Below are positions 33,687 to 42,320 of a DNA stretch of 64,000 bases, one piece after another. Origin of the DNA: Pelosinus propionicus DSM 13327 (lineage in GTDB: Bacteria > Bacillota > Negativicutes > DSM-13327). The translations under genes and the position numbers were made by a program. The stretch's first letter is position 1, and each line of letters opens with the position of its first letter. The notes under the pieces were generated by a model. That model did no database searches and had not been told where the DNA came from. It saw only the letters and a list, made by a program, of their open reading frames with translations. Location of the stretch: the NCBI RefSeq assembly GCF_900114615.1, contig NZ_FOTS01000019.1, forward strand, positions 27,535 through 91,534. Reading direction: 5' to 3'.

Positions 33687-35480
33687 TTATATTTTAGCTT
33701 TAGATGAAACTGTTGTCTTAATAGACAACTCTCTTAGCTGTTTATTATCAACCTCAGATGGCGCCTGTGTCATTACATCAGTAGCACTTTGGTTTTTGGG
33801 GAAAGCAATTACATCGCGAATGGAAGAACGTTTTGCCATTAACATAATAAGACGATCTAATCCAAATGCAATCCCACCATGAGGTGGTGTGCCAAACTCA
33901 AATGCCTCAAGCATATAACCAAATTTAGCCACTGCTTCTTCCTGAGATAATCCAATAGCTGTAAATACCCGTTCTTGTAGCTCACGATTATAAATTCGCA
34001 TGCTACCACCACCGATTTCAGTACCATTCAGTACCATGTCATAGGCTTTTGCTTTGATTCGACCAGGATCGCTTTCTAGATATTGTATGTCTTCTTCTCT
34101 TGGTGAAGTGAACGGATGATGCATAGCAACCCAGCGTTTTTCTTCTTCATCATATTCAAACATTGGAAAATCTACAACCCATAAGAAAGATAACTTATCC
34201 TCATCAATTAAATTAAGACGACGAGCCATTTCTAAACGTAACTGACCTAGTGCATTAGCGACTACAGATGGTTTATCTGCAACAATAAGCAATAAATCAC
34301 CAGTTTCAATTTCAGCGGCCTTGGTGATTTCCTCCATGATATCATCAGACAAAAATTTAGTAATGGCGGACTTAATACCGTCAGCAGTATAGCTAATCCA
34401 AGCTAATCCTTTAGCACCATAAATAGACACATACTCAATTAAACCGTCCAGTTCGCGCCTTGGGGCATGAGCATACCCTTTAACATTTATTGCTTTTACT
34501 TGCCCCCCATTTGCTAATACAGTTTCAAATACTTTAAAATTTGAACCTTTAACAGCATCGGAAAGATCAATAAGTTCCATAGCAAAACGCACATCAGGCT
34601 TATCAGAACCAAAACGATTCATAGCATCATCATAACTCAAGCGTAAGAAAGGCGTTTGCAGTTCAGCGCCAATTGCTTCTTTAAACAATTGAACTGTCAT
34701 CTCTTCCATCATTGGCAAAAGATCTTCCCGGTCAACAAATGACATTTCAATATCAAGCTGTGTAAATTCTGGTTGACGGTCCGCTCGTAAATCTTCATCA
34801 CGGAAGCAGCGTGCAATTTGAAAATAGCGCTCCATCCCTGCAACCATCAGCATTTGTTTGAAAATTTGAGGAGATTGAGGCAGTGCGTAAAATTTCCCAG
34901 AATTCACACGACTTGGTACCAAATAATCTCGAGCACCTTCCGGAGAACTTTTCATAAGTACAGGTGTTTCAATTTCCATAAAACCATTATTATCAAAAAA
35001 GTCCCGCATGCTTTTGGTTACACGATGACGCAACATTAAATTTCTTTGCATCTCTGGACGACGTAAATCCAAATAACGATATTTTAAACGTAAATTTTCA
35101 TCTACGTCAATATTATCCTGAATGTAAAATGGAGGAGTTTTTGCAGCATTTAAAACTCTAAGCTCTGCAGCATAAACTTCAATCTCACCTGTTGCAATAT
35201 TGGCATTTATCGTAGATGCATCTCGCAATTTTACTGTGCCGCGAACCGCTAATACAAATTCAGAGCGAACTGACTCTGCTTTTTTAAAAGAATCAAAATC
35301 TACCTCTTGAGAAAAAACAACTTGTACAAAACCAGAGCGGTCTCGTAAATCAATAAAAATAAGTCCCCCATGGTCACGACGACGCGCCACCCATCCGCAT
35401 AATACAACTTCTTGCCCCACATTTTCTTTGTTTAGAAAATCACACGAATGTGTTCGTTTTAAACCTATCATAGTTTCCAT
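33687..35480 (-). CDS. aspS: Aspartyl-tRNA synthetase
   Basis: 597 residues, bacterial-type AspRS. OB-fold anticodon domain at the N-terminus (LCGWVARRRDHGGLIFIDLRD), class II motif 2 (IARCFRDEDLRADRQPEFTQLD), an inserted GAD domain (about 290-420) and motif 3 GIAFGLDRLIML near residue 550. ATG 35480 lies six bases from GGAGG and starts one base after the hisS stop, so the pair is coupled. Whether it is discriminating or also charges tRNA-Asn is not determined. Confidence 0.96.
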   Translation of the reverse strand: METMIGLKRTHSCDFLNKENVGQEVVLCGWVARRRDHGGLIFIDLRDRSGFVQVVFSQEVDFDSFKKAESVRSEFVLAVRGTVKLRDASTINANIATGEIEVYAAELRVLNAAKTPPFYIQDNIDVDENLRLKYRYLDLRRPEMQRNLMLRHRVTKSMRDFFDNNGFMEIETPVLMKSSPEGARDYLVPSRVNSGKFYALPQSPQIFKQMLMVAGMERYFQIARCFRDEDLRADRQPEFTQLDIEMSFVDREDLLPMMEEMTVQLFKEAIGAELQTPFLRLSYDDAMNRFGSDKPDVRFAMELIDLSDAVKGSNFKVFETVLANGGQVKAINVKGYAHAPRRELDGLIEYVSIYGAKGLAWISYTADGIKSAITKFLSDDIMEEITKAAEIETGDLLLIVADKPSVVANALGQLRLEMARRLNLIDEDKLSFLWVVDFPMFEYDEEEKRWVAMHHPFTSPREEDIQYLESDPGRIKAKAYDMVLNGTEIGGGSMRIYNRELQERVFTAIGLSQEEAVAKFGYMLEAFEFGTPPHGGIAFGLDRLIMLMAKRSSIRDVIAFPKNQSATDVMTQAPSEVDNKQLRELSIKTTVSSKAKI

Positions 35481-35481
35481 A

Positions 35482-36747
35482 TTAAGCCTCCACATCTAAT
35501 TCTATCTTTTGCTGTACTTCATCTATATTAATCAATTCTTGTACACCTGTTAACATGTTTTTTAACATGATTTTGTCTTGCGCAGCTTCCTCTTCACCAA
35601 TAATCGCGACAAATTTTGCTGAGTACTTATTAGCCTGCTTCATCTGCCACTTAATACCTTTTTCCATAAAATCCATTTCTGCAGTTATGCCATTTTCACG
35701 CAAATTACATAGCAGCTTAAAGGCAATTCCTTGCATATCAATTCCCATTGGTGCAACAAATACATCAATAGTATTTGAAAAAACAGGTAATAATTTCTGC
35801 TTTTCCAAAGCCAGCAAGATACGCTCTATGCCAATTGCAAAACCAATGCCTGGAGTTGGTTGACCTCCACATTCAGCAACCAAACCATCATATCTGCCAC
35901 CACCGCATACAGCACTTTGTGCTCCAAGAGGTGCATATTGAATCTCAAATGCAGTTTTCGTATAATAATCCAATCCGCGAACTAAACGAGGATTTAGTTT
36001 AAAGTCTACTTCCGCTAGAGTTAACAATGATTTTAAATGATTAAAATGTGTACTGCATTCATCACATAAACAATCAACAATATGAGGAGCACCTTGGGTT
36101 TCTTCTGTACACTTCTCTTTTTTACAATCAAGAACTCGCATTGGATTGCGTTCAAATCTCGATTGACAATCCGAGCATAAATGCGAGGTTTTCTCTCGTA
36201 AAAAATCCTGTAATTTTTCACGATAAATGGGTCGGCATTGCGGACATCCTACGGAATTCAAATATAATGTTAAATCATCTAACCCCAATTTTCTTAGTAA
36301 TTGCACTGCTAACATAATAATTTCAGCATCAATAGCAGGTCCTTTAGAACCTAATGCTTCCACACCAAATTGATGGAATTGACGATACCTTCCAGCTTGA
36401 GGACGGTCATATCTAAACATTGGCCCTATATAAAAAAGCTTGTTTAATAACGTATCTGCATATAATTTATTTTCTAAGTAAGAACGTACTACTGCAGCTG
36501 TATTTTCTGGTCGCAAAGTAAGGCTACGCTCACCTCTATCAGTAAAAGTATACATTTCTTTTTCTACAATATCAGTTGTTTCGCCAATACCACGCAAAAA
36601 TAACTCTGTATGCTCAAAAACCGGAGTCCGAATTTCTTTATATAAGTACAAACGACAAATATCCCGGATAACTTGTTCAATGTATTGCCAATTGCCGCTT
36701 GCCTCAGGCAATATATCCTTTGTTCCACGCGGGCCTGTTACCAACAT
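35482..36747 (-). CDS. hisS: Histidyl-tRNA synthetase
   Basis: 421 residues with class II motif 2 (GPMFRYDRPQAGRYRQFHQFG), the His-specific loop RGLDYYTKTAFE and motif 3 region GIGFAIGIERILL, followed by the anticodon-binding domain. A central segment carries several CxxC pairs (CPQC, CSDC, CDEC), as in other Firmicute HisRS. ATG 36747 with GGAGG six bases before gives the standard start LVTGPRGTKDILP. An intrinsic-terminator-like hairpin lies in the leader (36791-36823). Confidence 0.96.
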   Translation of the reverse strand: MLVTGPRGTKDILPEASGNWQYIEQVIRDICRLYLYKEIRTPVFEHTELFLRGIGETTDIVEKEMYTFTDRGERSLTLRPENTAAVVRSYLENKLYADTLLNKLFYIGPMFRYDRPQAGRYRQFHQFGVEALGSKGPAIDAEIIMLAVQLLRKLGLDDLTLYLNSVGCPQCRPIYREKLQDFLREKTSHLCSDCQSRFERNPMRVLDCKKEKCTEETQGAPHIVDCLCDECSTHFNHLKSLLTLAEVDFKLNPRLVRGLDYYTKTAFEIQYAPLGAQSAVCGGGRYDGLVAECGGQPTPGIGFAIGIERILLALEKQKLLPVFSNTIDVFVAPMGIDMQGIAFKLLCNLRENGITAEMDFMEKGIKWQMKQANKYSAKFVAIIGEEEAAQDKIMLKNMLTGVQELINIDEVQQKIELDVEA

Positions 36748-36790
36748 AGTGTTCCTCCTTATTATTCCGTTAGCATCATTCTGAAAAGGG

Positions 36791-36823
36791 AAAAACTGAC
36801 GTTGCCTCATAGCAACATCAGTT
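36791..36823 (-). terminator. Terminator or attenuator between fur and hisS
   Basis: Twelve-base arms (36794-36805/36812-36823, one G-U pair) followed by TTTTTCCCTTTTC, only about 45 bases from the hisS ATG and with no clear promoter in between. It may end the fur transcript partially or be a regulated attenuator. No T-box sequence is present. Confidence 0.75.
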
Positions 36824-36883
36824 ACTAACACAGCCTTATCACTGTTAACTCCCTAGTGCTCACCTTGCTAGCAATGCTAAAAG

Positions 36884-37339
36884 TTACTCGCTAATCTCAC
36901 GCTTTTGTTGACATTCGTCACAATATCCATAGAATTTCACTTGATGATCAACAATAGTAAAATTACTTTTGCGGGAAATCACCGTTTCAAGAGTTTCTAA
37001 TAAATCATCTTCAAATTCTTTTACCTTATTGCAAGATAAGCAAATCAAGTGATGATGATGGTGCGGTGTAGTTTTTTCATTAATTTCATAACGACTGCGT
37101 CCATCACCAAAATCCATTTTTTGCAGAACGTCTAATTCACTAAATAATTCTAAAGTACGATATACAGTGGCTAGTCCTATTTCAGATGAATGTTGCCGAA
37201 CAATTGTATGTACATCTTCTGCACTTAAATGTTCATCTTGATGATCAACGAAAGCTTCTAGAATAATTCTACGCTGAGGTGTTAACTTATATTGCTTCTC
37301 TTGAAATTTTTGTCTAATATCCATCATGTCAATTGCCAT
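36884..37339 (-). CDS. fur: Fur family transcriptional regulator
   Basis: 151 residues: winged helix with LTPQRRIILEAF and the recognition helix region GLATVYRTLELF. The dimer/metal domain has TTPHHHHHLICLSCNKVKEFEDDLLE and YCDEC. The two CxxC pairs form the structural zinc site, and the His run lies at the regulatory metal site. It looks more like ferric Fur than PerR or Zur, but metal specificity is not certain. ATG 37339 is chosen because AGGTGG lies five bases upstream; a GTG at 37348 is less likely. Confidence 0.9.
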   Translation of the reverse strand: MAIDMMDIRQKFQEKQYKLTPQRRIILEAFVDHQDEHLSAEDVHTIVRQHSSEIGLATVYRTLELFSELDVLQKMDFGDGRSRYEINEKTTPHHHHHLICLSCNKVKEFEDDLLETLETVISRKSNFTIVDHQVKFYGYCDECQQKREISE

Positions 37340-37348
37340 TTTATCCAC

Positions 37349-38392
37349 CTATCTTTCATTTGTTATCCATAACTGTCTAATTAATACCCTCAAGAGTGCC
37401 GCCACTGGGACAGCTAACATCATGCCAATAATTCCCCATAACTGGCCACCAATTAACAGACTAATAATAATCACAACAGGATGTAAATCAATCGTATGCC
37501 CCATAATATTCGGAACAACAATCTGGTTCTCAATTAATTGCACAAGAATATAAAAGATAATCACCTTAAATGCTAACGTGGGAGAAATTAAATACGCTAG
37601 CATAATGGCTGGAACAGAACCAATAATAGGTCCAATAATGGGAATTGATTCTGTACACGCTGCAAGAAGCCCAAGCACCAAAGGATAATCCACCCCTAGC
37701 ATATACATACCACTAAATACAAAAATACCAATAATAATACTGATGATCACTTGTCCTCGAATATAAGCACTAATAACCAGAGACATTTCCTCAATAATTT
37801 TACGAACTCTCTCTCGAGATTCTACTGTAAATAATGATACGATCTTATCTTTTAAAATACTCCAGTCTTTTAAAAAATAATAAGCAAGGACAGGTACAAC
37901 TACAAGTTCAACGATACTTGATGCAAAGCCAAATGCAGCTTGCAATATACGTCTAGCTAAATCAGCAGAAAAAGAAGCGGCACTAGCAATCGCCTGCTCA
38001 ATAAACGTGTTAATATTTGCCGGAAGGTCTAATAATTGAGCACGTTGCTGAATTTTAATAGCGATGTTTTGTATTTTTGATATTAAATTAGGTAAATCAA
38101 TAATAAATTTATCAAATTCATGTATGAAGGGCAATAATACAAAAGTCCCCACTACCAAAAGGAATAAAATAAGGATTAAAAATGCACATATTACAGAAAT
38201 ACCTCGACCAATATGTCTGTTTTGGGGACCAAATCGTATGTTAGTAATATAATTTACCAGTGGATTTAAAATAAATGCCAATATCATAGCAAGAATGATA
38301 GGAAAATAAATCGGCGTAACCTTTATTATTATGTAAAGTCCTAATAATAAAATGCCGATTTTAAACCATATATCATATGATTTAAATGACAT
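37349..38392 (-). CDS. AI-2E family transporter (PerM-like), copy 2
   Basis: 347 residues with about eight membrane segments. Family motifs are GLLAACTESIPIIGPIIGSVPAI and the C-terminal GGQLWGIIGMMLAVPVAALLRVL. It is clearly a paralogue of the protein at 26269-27294 (same ends and motif spacing). Substrate unknown. It directly precedes fur in the same transcript. Confidence 0.85.
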   Translation of the reverse strand: MSFKSYDIWFKIGILLLGLYIIIKVTPIYFPIILAMILAFILNPLVNYITNIRFGPQNRHIGRGISVICAFLILILFLLVVGTFVLLPFIHEFDKFIIDLPNLISKIQNIAIKIQQRAQLLDLPANINTFIEQAIASAASFSADLARRILQAAFGFASSIVELVVVPVLAYYFLKDWSILKDKIVSLFTVESRERVRKIIEEMSLVISAYIRGQVIISIIIGIFVFSGMYMLGVDYPLVLGLLAACTESIPIIGPIIGSVPAIMLAYLISPTLAFKVIIFYILVQLIENQIVVPNIMGHTIDLHPVVIIISLLIGGQLWGIIGMMLAVPVAALLRVLIRQLWITNER

Positions 38393-38415
38393 AGACCTCC
38401 CCCATTCATATAAGG

Positions 38416-39036
38416 TTATTGAATAAATGGATTATTATAACGCTCATTTCCAATGGTTGTTTCTGATCCGTGTCCAGGCAATATTTTAGTAGCATCAGGC
38501 AAAATTAATAACTTTTCTTTAATGCTTTTTATTAATTGCGGATGTGACCCCCCAGGAAAATCAGATCTACCTACAGATTGTTCAAATAAGGTATCACCGC
38601 TAAATACAACGTCATTAGCTTTAATGCATATTCCTCCAGGAGTATGACCTGGGGTGTGTATTACTTGAAACTTCATTTCTCCAACCTGAATGATTTCACC
38701 ATCTGTTAATAGACGATCTGCCGCCTTACATATAAGATTATTACCAATATACATAGATAAATTACCTTGAGCACTGATTAACATATTTGCATCATCTTTA
38801 TGAATTAGTATAGGCGCACCAGTATGCTCCATTATTCTATCATTATCGCCAATATGATCTGCATGTCCATGAGTATTAATAATAGCCACTATTTTAATGT
38901 TTTCTCGTCTTATGACATTGATAATATCCTGAGCATTACCACCAGGATCAATTACAGCTCCTTCTAAAGTTTCTTTACTGTAAACAATATAACAGTTAGC
39001 CCTCAGGTTTCCCACTTCTAATCGAATAACCTTCAT
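38416..39036 (-). CDS. MBL-fold metallo-hydrolase (glyoxalase II-like)
   Basis: 206 residues with the binuclear metal motif THGHADHIG (residues about 54-62), then HTPGHTPGG and the Asp ligand in VFSGDTLFEQSVGRSDFPGG, ending LPGHGSETTIG. This is the small hydroxyacylglutathione-hydrolase-like group typical of Firmicutes (YqgX-like). The thioester substrate is unknown, since such bacteria usually lack glutathione. It follows dtd in the relA transcript. Confidence 0.88.
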   Translation of the reverse strand: MKVIRLEVGNLRANCYIVYSKETLEGAVIDPGGNAQDIINVIRRENIKIVAIINTHGHADHIGDNDRIMEHTGAPILIHKDDANMLISAQGNLSMYIGNNLICKAADRLLTDGEIIQVGEMKFQVIHTPGHTPGGICIKANDVVFSGDTLFEQSVGRSDFPGGSHPQLIKSIKEKLLILPDATKILPGHGSETTIGNERYNNPFIQ

Positions 39037-39049
39037 AAAATTTCACCTC

Positions 39050-39499
39050 CTAAAATTTTTTTTTACTATCAAGTAAAATCGTAACTGGCCCATGGTTATC
39101 TAGGGACACTGTCATTTCTGCTTGAAATTTTCCAGTAGCGACAATAACACCGAGCTGTTTACAACGCTCAACAAAAGCATCATATAATTTTAAAGCTAAT
39201 TCCGGTGGAGCTGCTCCATCAAAGCCTGGACGTCGTCCTTTCCGGCAATCACCATACAAAGTAAACTGTGAAACGACTAACAATTCTCCTTTTATATCCA
39301 ATAGTGATAAATTCATTTTACCACTATTATCAGAAAAAATTCGTAAATTTACAATTTTTTCTGCCAAATAAGATACATCTTCCTGTGAATCGTCATGTCC
39401 TACACCTAATAACACTGTCAACCCTTGCCCAATGGTAGCTATTATTTCATTATCAACAGCTACTCTTGACTGTAATGTACGCTGAACAACCGCTCTCAT
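39050..39499 (-). CDS. dtd: D-aminoacyl-tRNA deacylase
   Basis: 149 residues, DTD family: [45 protein letters not shown] (active-site SQFTLY) and the C-terminal [14 protein letters not shown] carrying the Gly-cisPro selectivity loop. It removes D-amino acids and glycine from mischarged tRNAs. It overlaps the relA stop as ATGA; relA-dtd order is conserved in Firmicutes. Confidence 0.96.
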   Translation of the reverse strand: MRAVVQRTLQSRVAVDNEIIATIGQGLTVLLGVGHDDSQEDVSYLAEKIVNLRIFSDNSGKMNLSLLDIKGELLVVSQFTLYGDCRKGRRPGFDGAAPPELALKLYDAFVERCKQLGVIVATGKFQAEMTVSLDNHGPVTILLDSKKKF

Positions 39500-41706
39500 C
39501 CCACACCGCCTAAATTAGGCATAGTCCGATGTACACTATATACATCCTTAACACGACGCATCTTAGTCATAATATGCTCTAATTGATTTAAATTACTAAT
39601 ATTTAAAGTTAATGTAATGGAACCTATATTGCTTTTTAAGACTTTAGCGTTTACAGAGCTAACTTTAATTTTGCTTTCAGAAGTAACTAGAAGAATATCT
39701 GATAATAATTCAGAACGGTCTACACCTGTAACCTCAATAATTACTTTATATAGATTACCGGCGGTTAAATCCCAACTTACCTCAATCATTCGTTCATATT
39801 CCTCGGGCTGAACTAAAATATTAGTACAATCTGCACGATGTACTGATACTCCACGACCTCTAGTAATATAACCGATAATAGGATCGCCTGGTAATGGATT
39901 ACAACACTTGGCTAACCGTACCATTAAACCGGATTCACCTTCTACTAAAATACCATGTCCTGATTTATTCGTATTATTGTTTGGTTTAAGTTTAGCTAAC
40001 AATTTAGAGACATCAGAAGCCTCTTTAGTGCTCCCTACTTCTTTTTTGTAAGCTTCAATTAACTTAGTCATTATGCCATGAGTTGTTACACCACCATAGC
40101 CTAATGCAGCCATCAAATCTTCTTCTGTTTGTATATTAAATTTCTTCCCAACTTCAGCTAACCTTTCCCCTTTAGCTAGCTCACGCCAGTCATATCCAAT
40201 CTTCTTGCTCTCTTTTTCGAGCATTTCACGACCTTTTATAATGTTCTCTTCTCGTTTTTCTTTCTTGAACCACTGGCGGATTTTGTTTTTAGTATCGGAA
40301 GAACCTACTATGTTGAGCCAATCCCAACTAGGCCCATTTCCCGTTTTACTTGTAACAATTTCTACAATGTCTCCATTCGTTAATTTAGTTTCAAGTGGAA
40401 CCATTTTACCATTAATACGGGCACCAATACAACGATTTCCGACTCCAGTGTGAATACGATACGCAAAATCAATAGGCGTGGACCCCGCAGGTAAATCGAT
40501 TACATCTCCTTTAGGAGTAAAAACAAATACTTCATCCGAAAAGATATCCATTTTAACTGTTTCCATAAACTCATGAGGATCTCGCAAATCTTGCTGCCAC
40601 TCAGATACTTGTCTAAGCCATGTCAGTTTTTCATCAAAATCCTTGTTAGCACCTTTAGATCCTTCTTTATAGCGCCAGTGAGCCGCAATACCATACTCAG
40701 ATGTACGATGCATATCCATTGTACGGATTTGAATTTCCAGAGGCTGTCCTTCGGTACTAATTACCGTTGTATGTAATGATTGGTACATATTACTTTTTGG
40801 CATCGCAATATAGTCTTTAAACCGCAAGGGCAAAGGTTTCCACAATGTATGTACAACACCTAAGGCACCATAACAATCCTTGACCGTATCCACTAATATT
40901 CGAACAGCAGACAGATCATAAATCTCACTAAGATCTTTATTTCCCTTTAACATTTTTTTATATATGCTATAAAAATGCTTAGGTCGTCCCTGTATATCGG
41001 CTTTAATATCAACATCATTTAAACGTGCCGACAAGATTTTGATTGCCTCATTAATTAATTGTTCTCGTTCACGACGTTTTTGCTTAACTTTTTCAACTAA
41101 TTCATAATACTTTTCAGGCTCCAAGTAACGAAATGCAAGATCTTCTAATTCCCATTTTACACTAGATATTCCTAGCCTATGAGCAAGAGGAGCAAAGATT
41201 TCATGGGTTTCTTGAGAAATCCTGCGTTGTTTATGTTCCGGCATGTGCTTAAGAGTTCGCATGTTATGTAAGCGATCAGCTAATTTTATCAATACTACGC
41301 GGATATCTTTTGCCATTGCTAAAAACATTTTACGGAAATTCTCTAGCTGCTGTTCTTCTTTTGATTTATATTCAATTCGGCTTAGTTTAGTTACTCCATC
41401 AACCAACATAGCAACTTCTTTGCCAAATAACTTTTCAAGTTGCTCCAAGGAAAAAGCTGTATCTTCCACAACATCATGCAATAAGGATGCGCTAATAGTC
41501 AATGCATCAATTTGTAATTCGGCTAATATTTTAGCTACTCCTAGTGGGTGACAAATATATTCTTCGCCCGAAGCTCGCGTTTGCCCTCTATGAGCATCAG
41601 CAGCAAGCTCATAAGCTTGTTGAACAATTGCAATAGGAGCATCAATTTGATAGGATTGTATTTTATGTATAATCTCTTCGATCGTATTTTGCCCGTCACA
41701 ACCCAT
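39496..41706 (-). CDS. relA: Bifunctional (p)ppGpp synthetase/hydrolase Rel
   Basis: 736 residues: HD hydrolase domain (about 30-190, [10 protein letters not shown] intact, so hydrolysis is expected), synthetase domain (about 235-350, with [21 protein letters not shown]), TGS domain (about 395-455), a helical/zinc-finger region with [13 protein letters not shown], and a C-terminal ACT domain. It makes and degrades the stringent-response alarmone. ATG 41706 is five bases from GAGGTG. Confidence 0.96.
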   Translation of the reverse strand: MGCDGQNTIEEIIHKIQSYQIDAPIAIVQQAYELAADAHRGQTRASGEEYICHPLGVAKILAELQIDALTISASLLHDVVEDTAFSLEQLEKLFGKEVAMLVDGVTKLSRIEYKSKEEQQLENFRKMFLAMAKDIRVVLIKLADRLHNMRTLKHMPEHKQRRISQETHEIFAPLAHRLGISSVKWELEDLAFRYLEPEKYYELVEKVKQKRREREQLINEAIKILSARLNDVDIKADIQGRPKHFYSIYKKMLKGNKDLSEIYDLSAVRILVDTVKDCYGALGVVHTLWKPLPLRFKDYIAMPKSNMYQSLHTTVISTEGQPLEIQIRTMDMHRTSEYGIAAHWRYKEGSKGANKDFDEKLTWLRQVSEWQQDLRDPHEFMETVKMDIFSDEVFVFTPKGDVIDLPAGSTPIDFAYRIHTGVGNRCIGARINGKMVPLETKLTNGDIVEIVTSKTGNGPSWDWLNIVGSSDTKNKIRQWFKKEKREENIIKGREMLEKESKKIGYDWRELAKGERLAEVGKKFNIQTEEDLMAALGYGGVTTHGIMTKLIEAYKKEVGSTKEASDVSKLLAKLKPNNNTNKSGHGILVEGESGLMVRLAKCCNPLPGDPIIGYITRGRGVSVHRADCTNILVQPEEYERMIEVSWDLTAGNLYKVIIEVTGVDRSELLSDILLVTSESKIKVSSVNAKVLKSNIGSITLTLNISNLNQLEHIMTKMRRVKDVYSVHRTMPNLGGVG

Positions 41707-41734
41707 ATGCACACCTCAATACACTATATTCTCT

Positions 41735-42247
41735 CTAATATTTCAACAATGACGTAATATTATAATTTTTTAGATTTTTACGTCCTTCAAGATAAGATAA
41801 CTCAATCAAAAAAACAAGACCTACAACGACTCCTCCTAAAGCTTCAACCATAGAAATTGTAGCTTGCACCGTACCGCCAGTAGCTAGCAGATCATCAACA
41901 ATTAATACTTTTTGGCCTGGAATAATTGCATCTTTATGTATTTCCAAAGAGTCTTTACCATATTCTAAGTTATATTCATGCTTTAATGTTTCAGCGGGTA
42001 ATTTACCAGGCTTACGCACTGGCACAAAACCAGCTTTTAAGGCATAGGCAACAGGAGCACCAATAACAAATCCTCGCGCTTCAGGCCCCACCACCAATTC
42101 AATCCCTTGCCCTTGAAACGGTTCAGCTAAAGCATCTATCGCTTGGTGAAAACAAATTCCATCTTTCAACAATGTAGTAATATCTTTAAAGCGAATACCT
42201 TTTTCTGGAAAGTCAGTTACCACCCTAATATTTTCTTTAAAATCCAT
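41735..42247 (-). CDS. apt: Adenine phosphoribosyltransferase
   Basis: 170 residues with the PRPP-binding motif [13 protein letters not shown] and the N-terminal hood [13 protein letters not shown] of Apt. It salvages adenine to AMP. It lies between recJ and relA exactly as in Bacillus, and starts at ATG after AGGAGG. Confidence 0.96.
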   Translation of the reverse strand: MDFKENIRVVTDFPEKGIRFKDITTLLKDGICFHQAIDALAEPFQGQGIELVVGPEARGFVIGAPVAYALKAGFVPVRKPGKLPAETLKHEYNLEYGKDSLEIHKDAIIPGQKVLIVDDLLATGGTVQATISMVEALGGVVVGLVFLIELSYLEGRKNLKNYNITSLLKY

Positions 42248-42320
42248 GAAATAAACCTCCTATACATTCTATACGATAATTGACTTATATTCTTAACTTT
42301 TTAACCACGGATCATTATTT

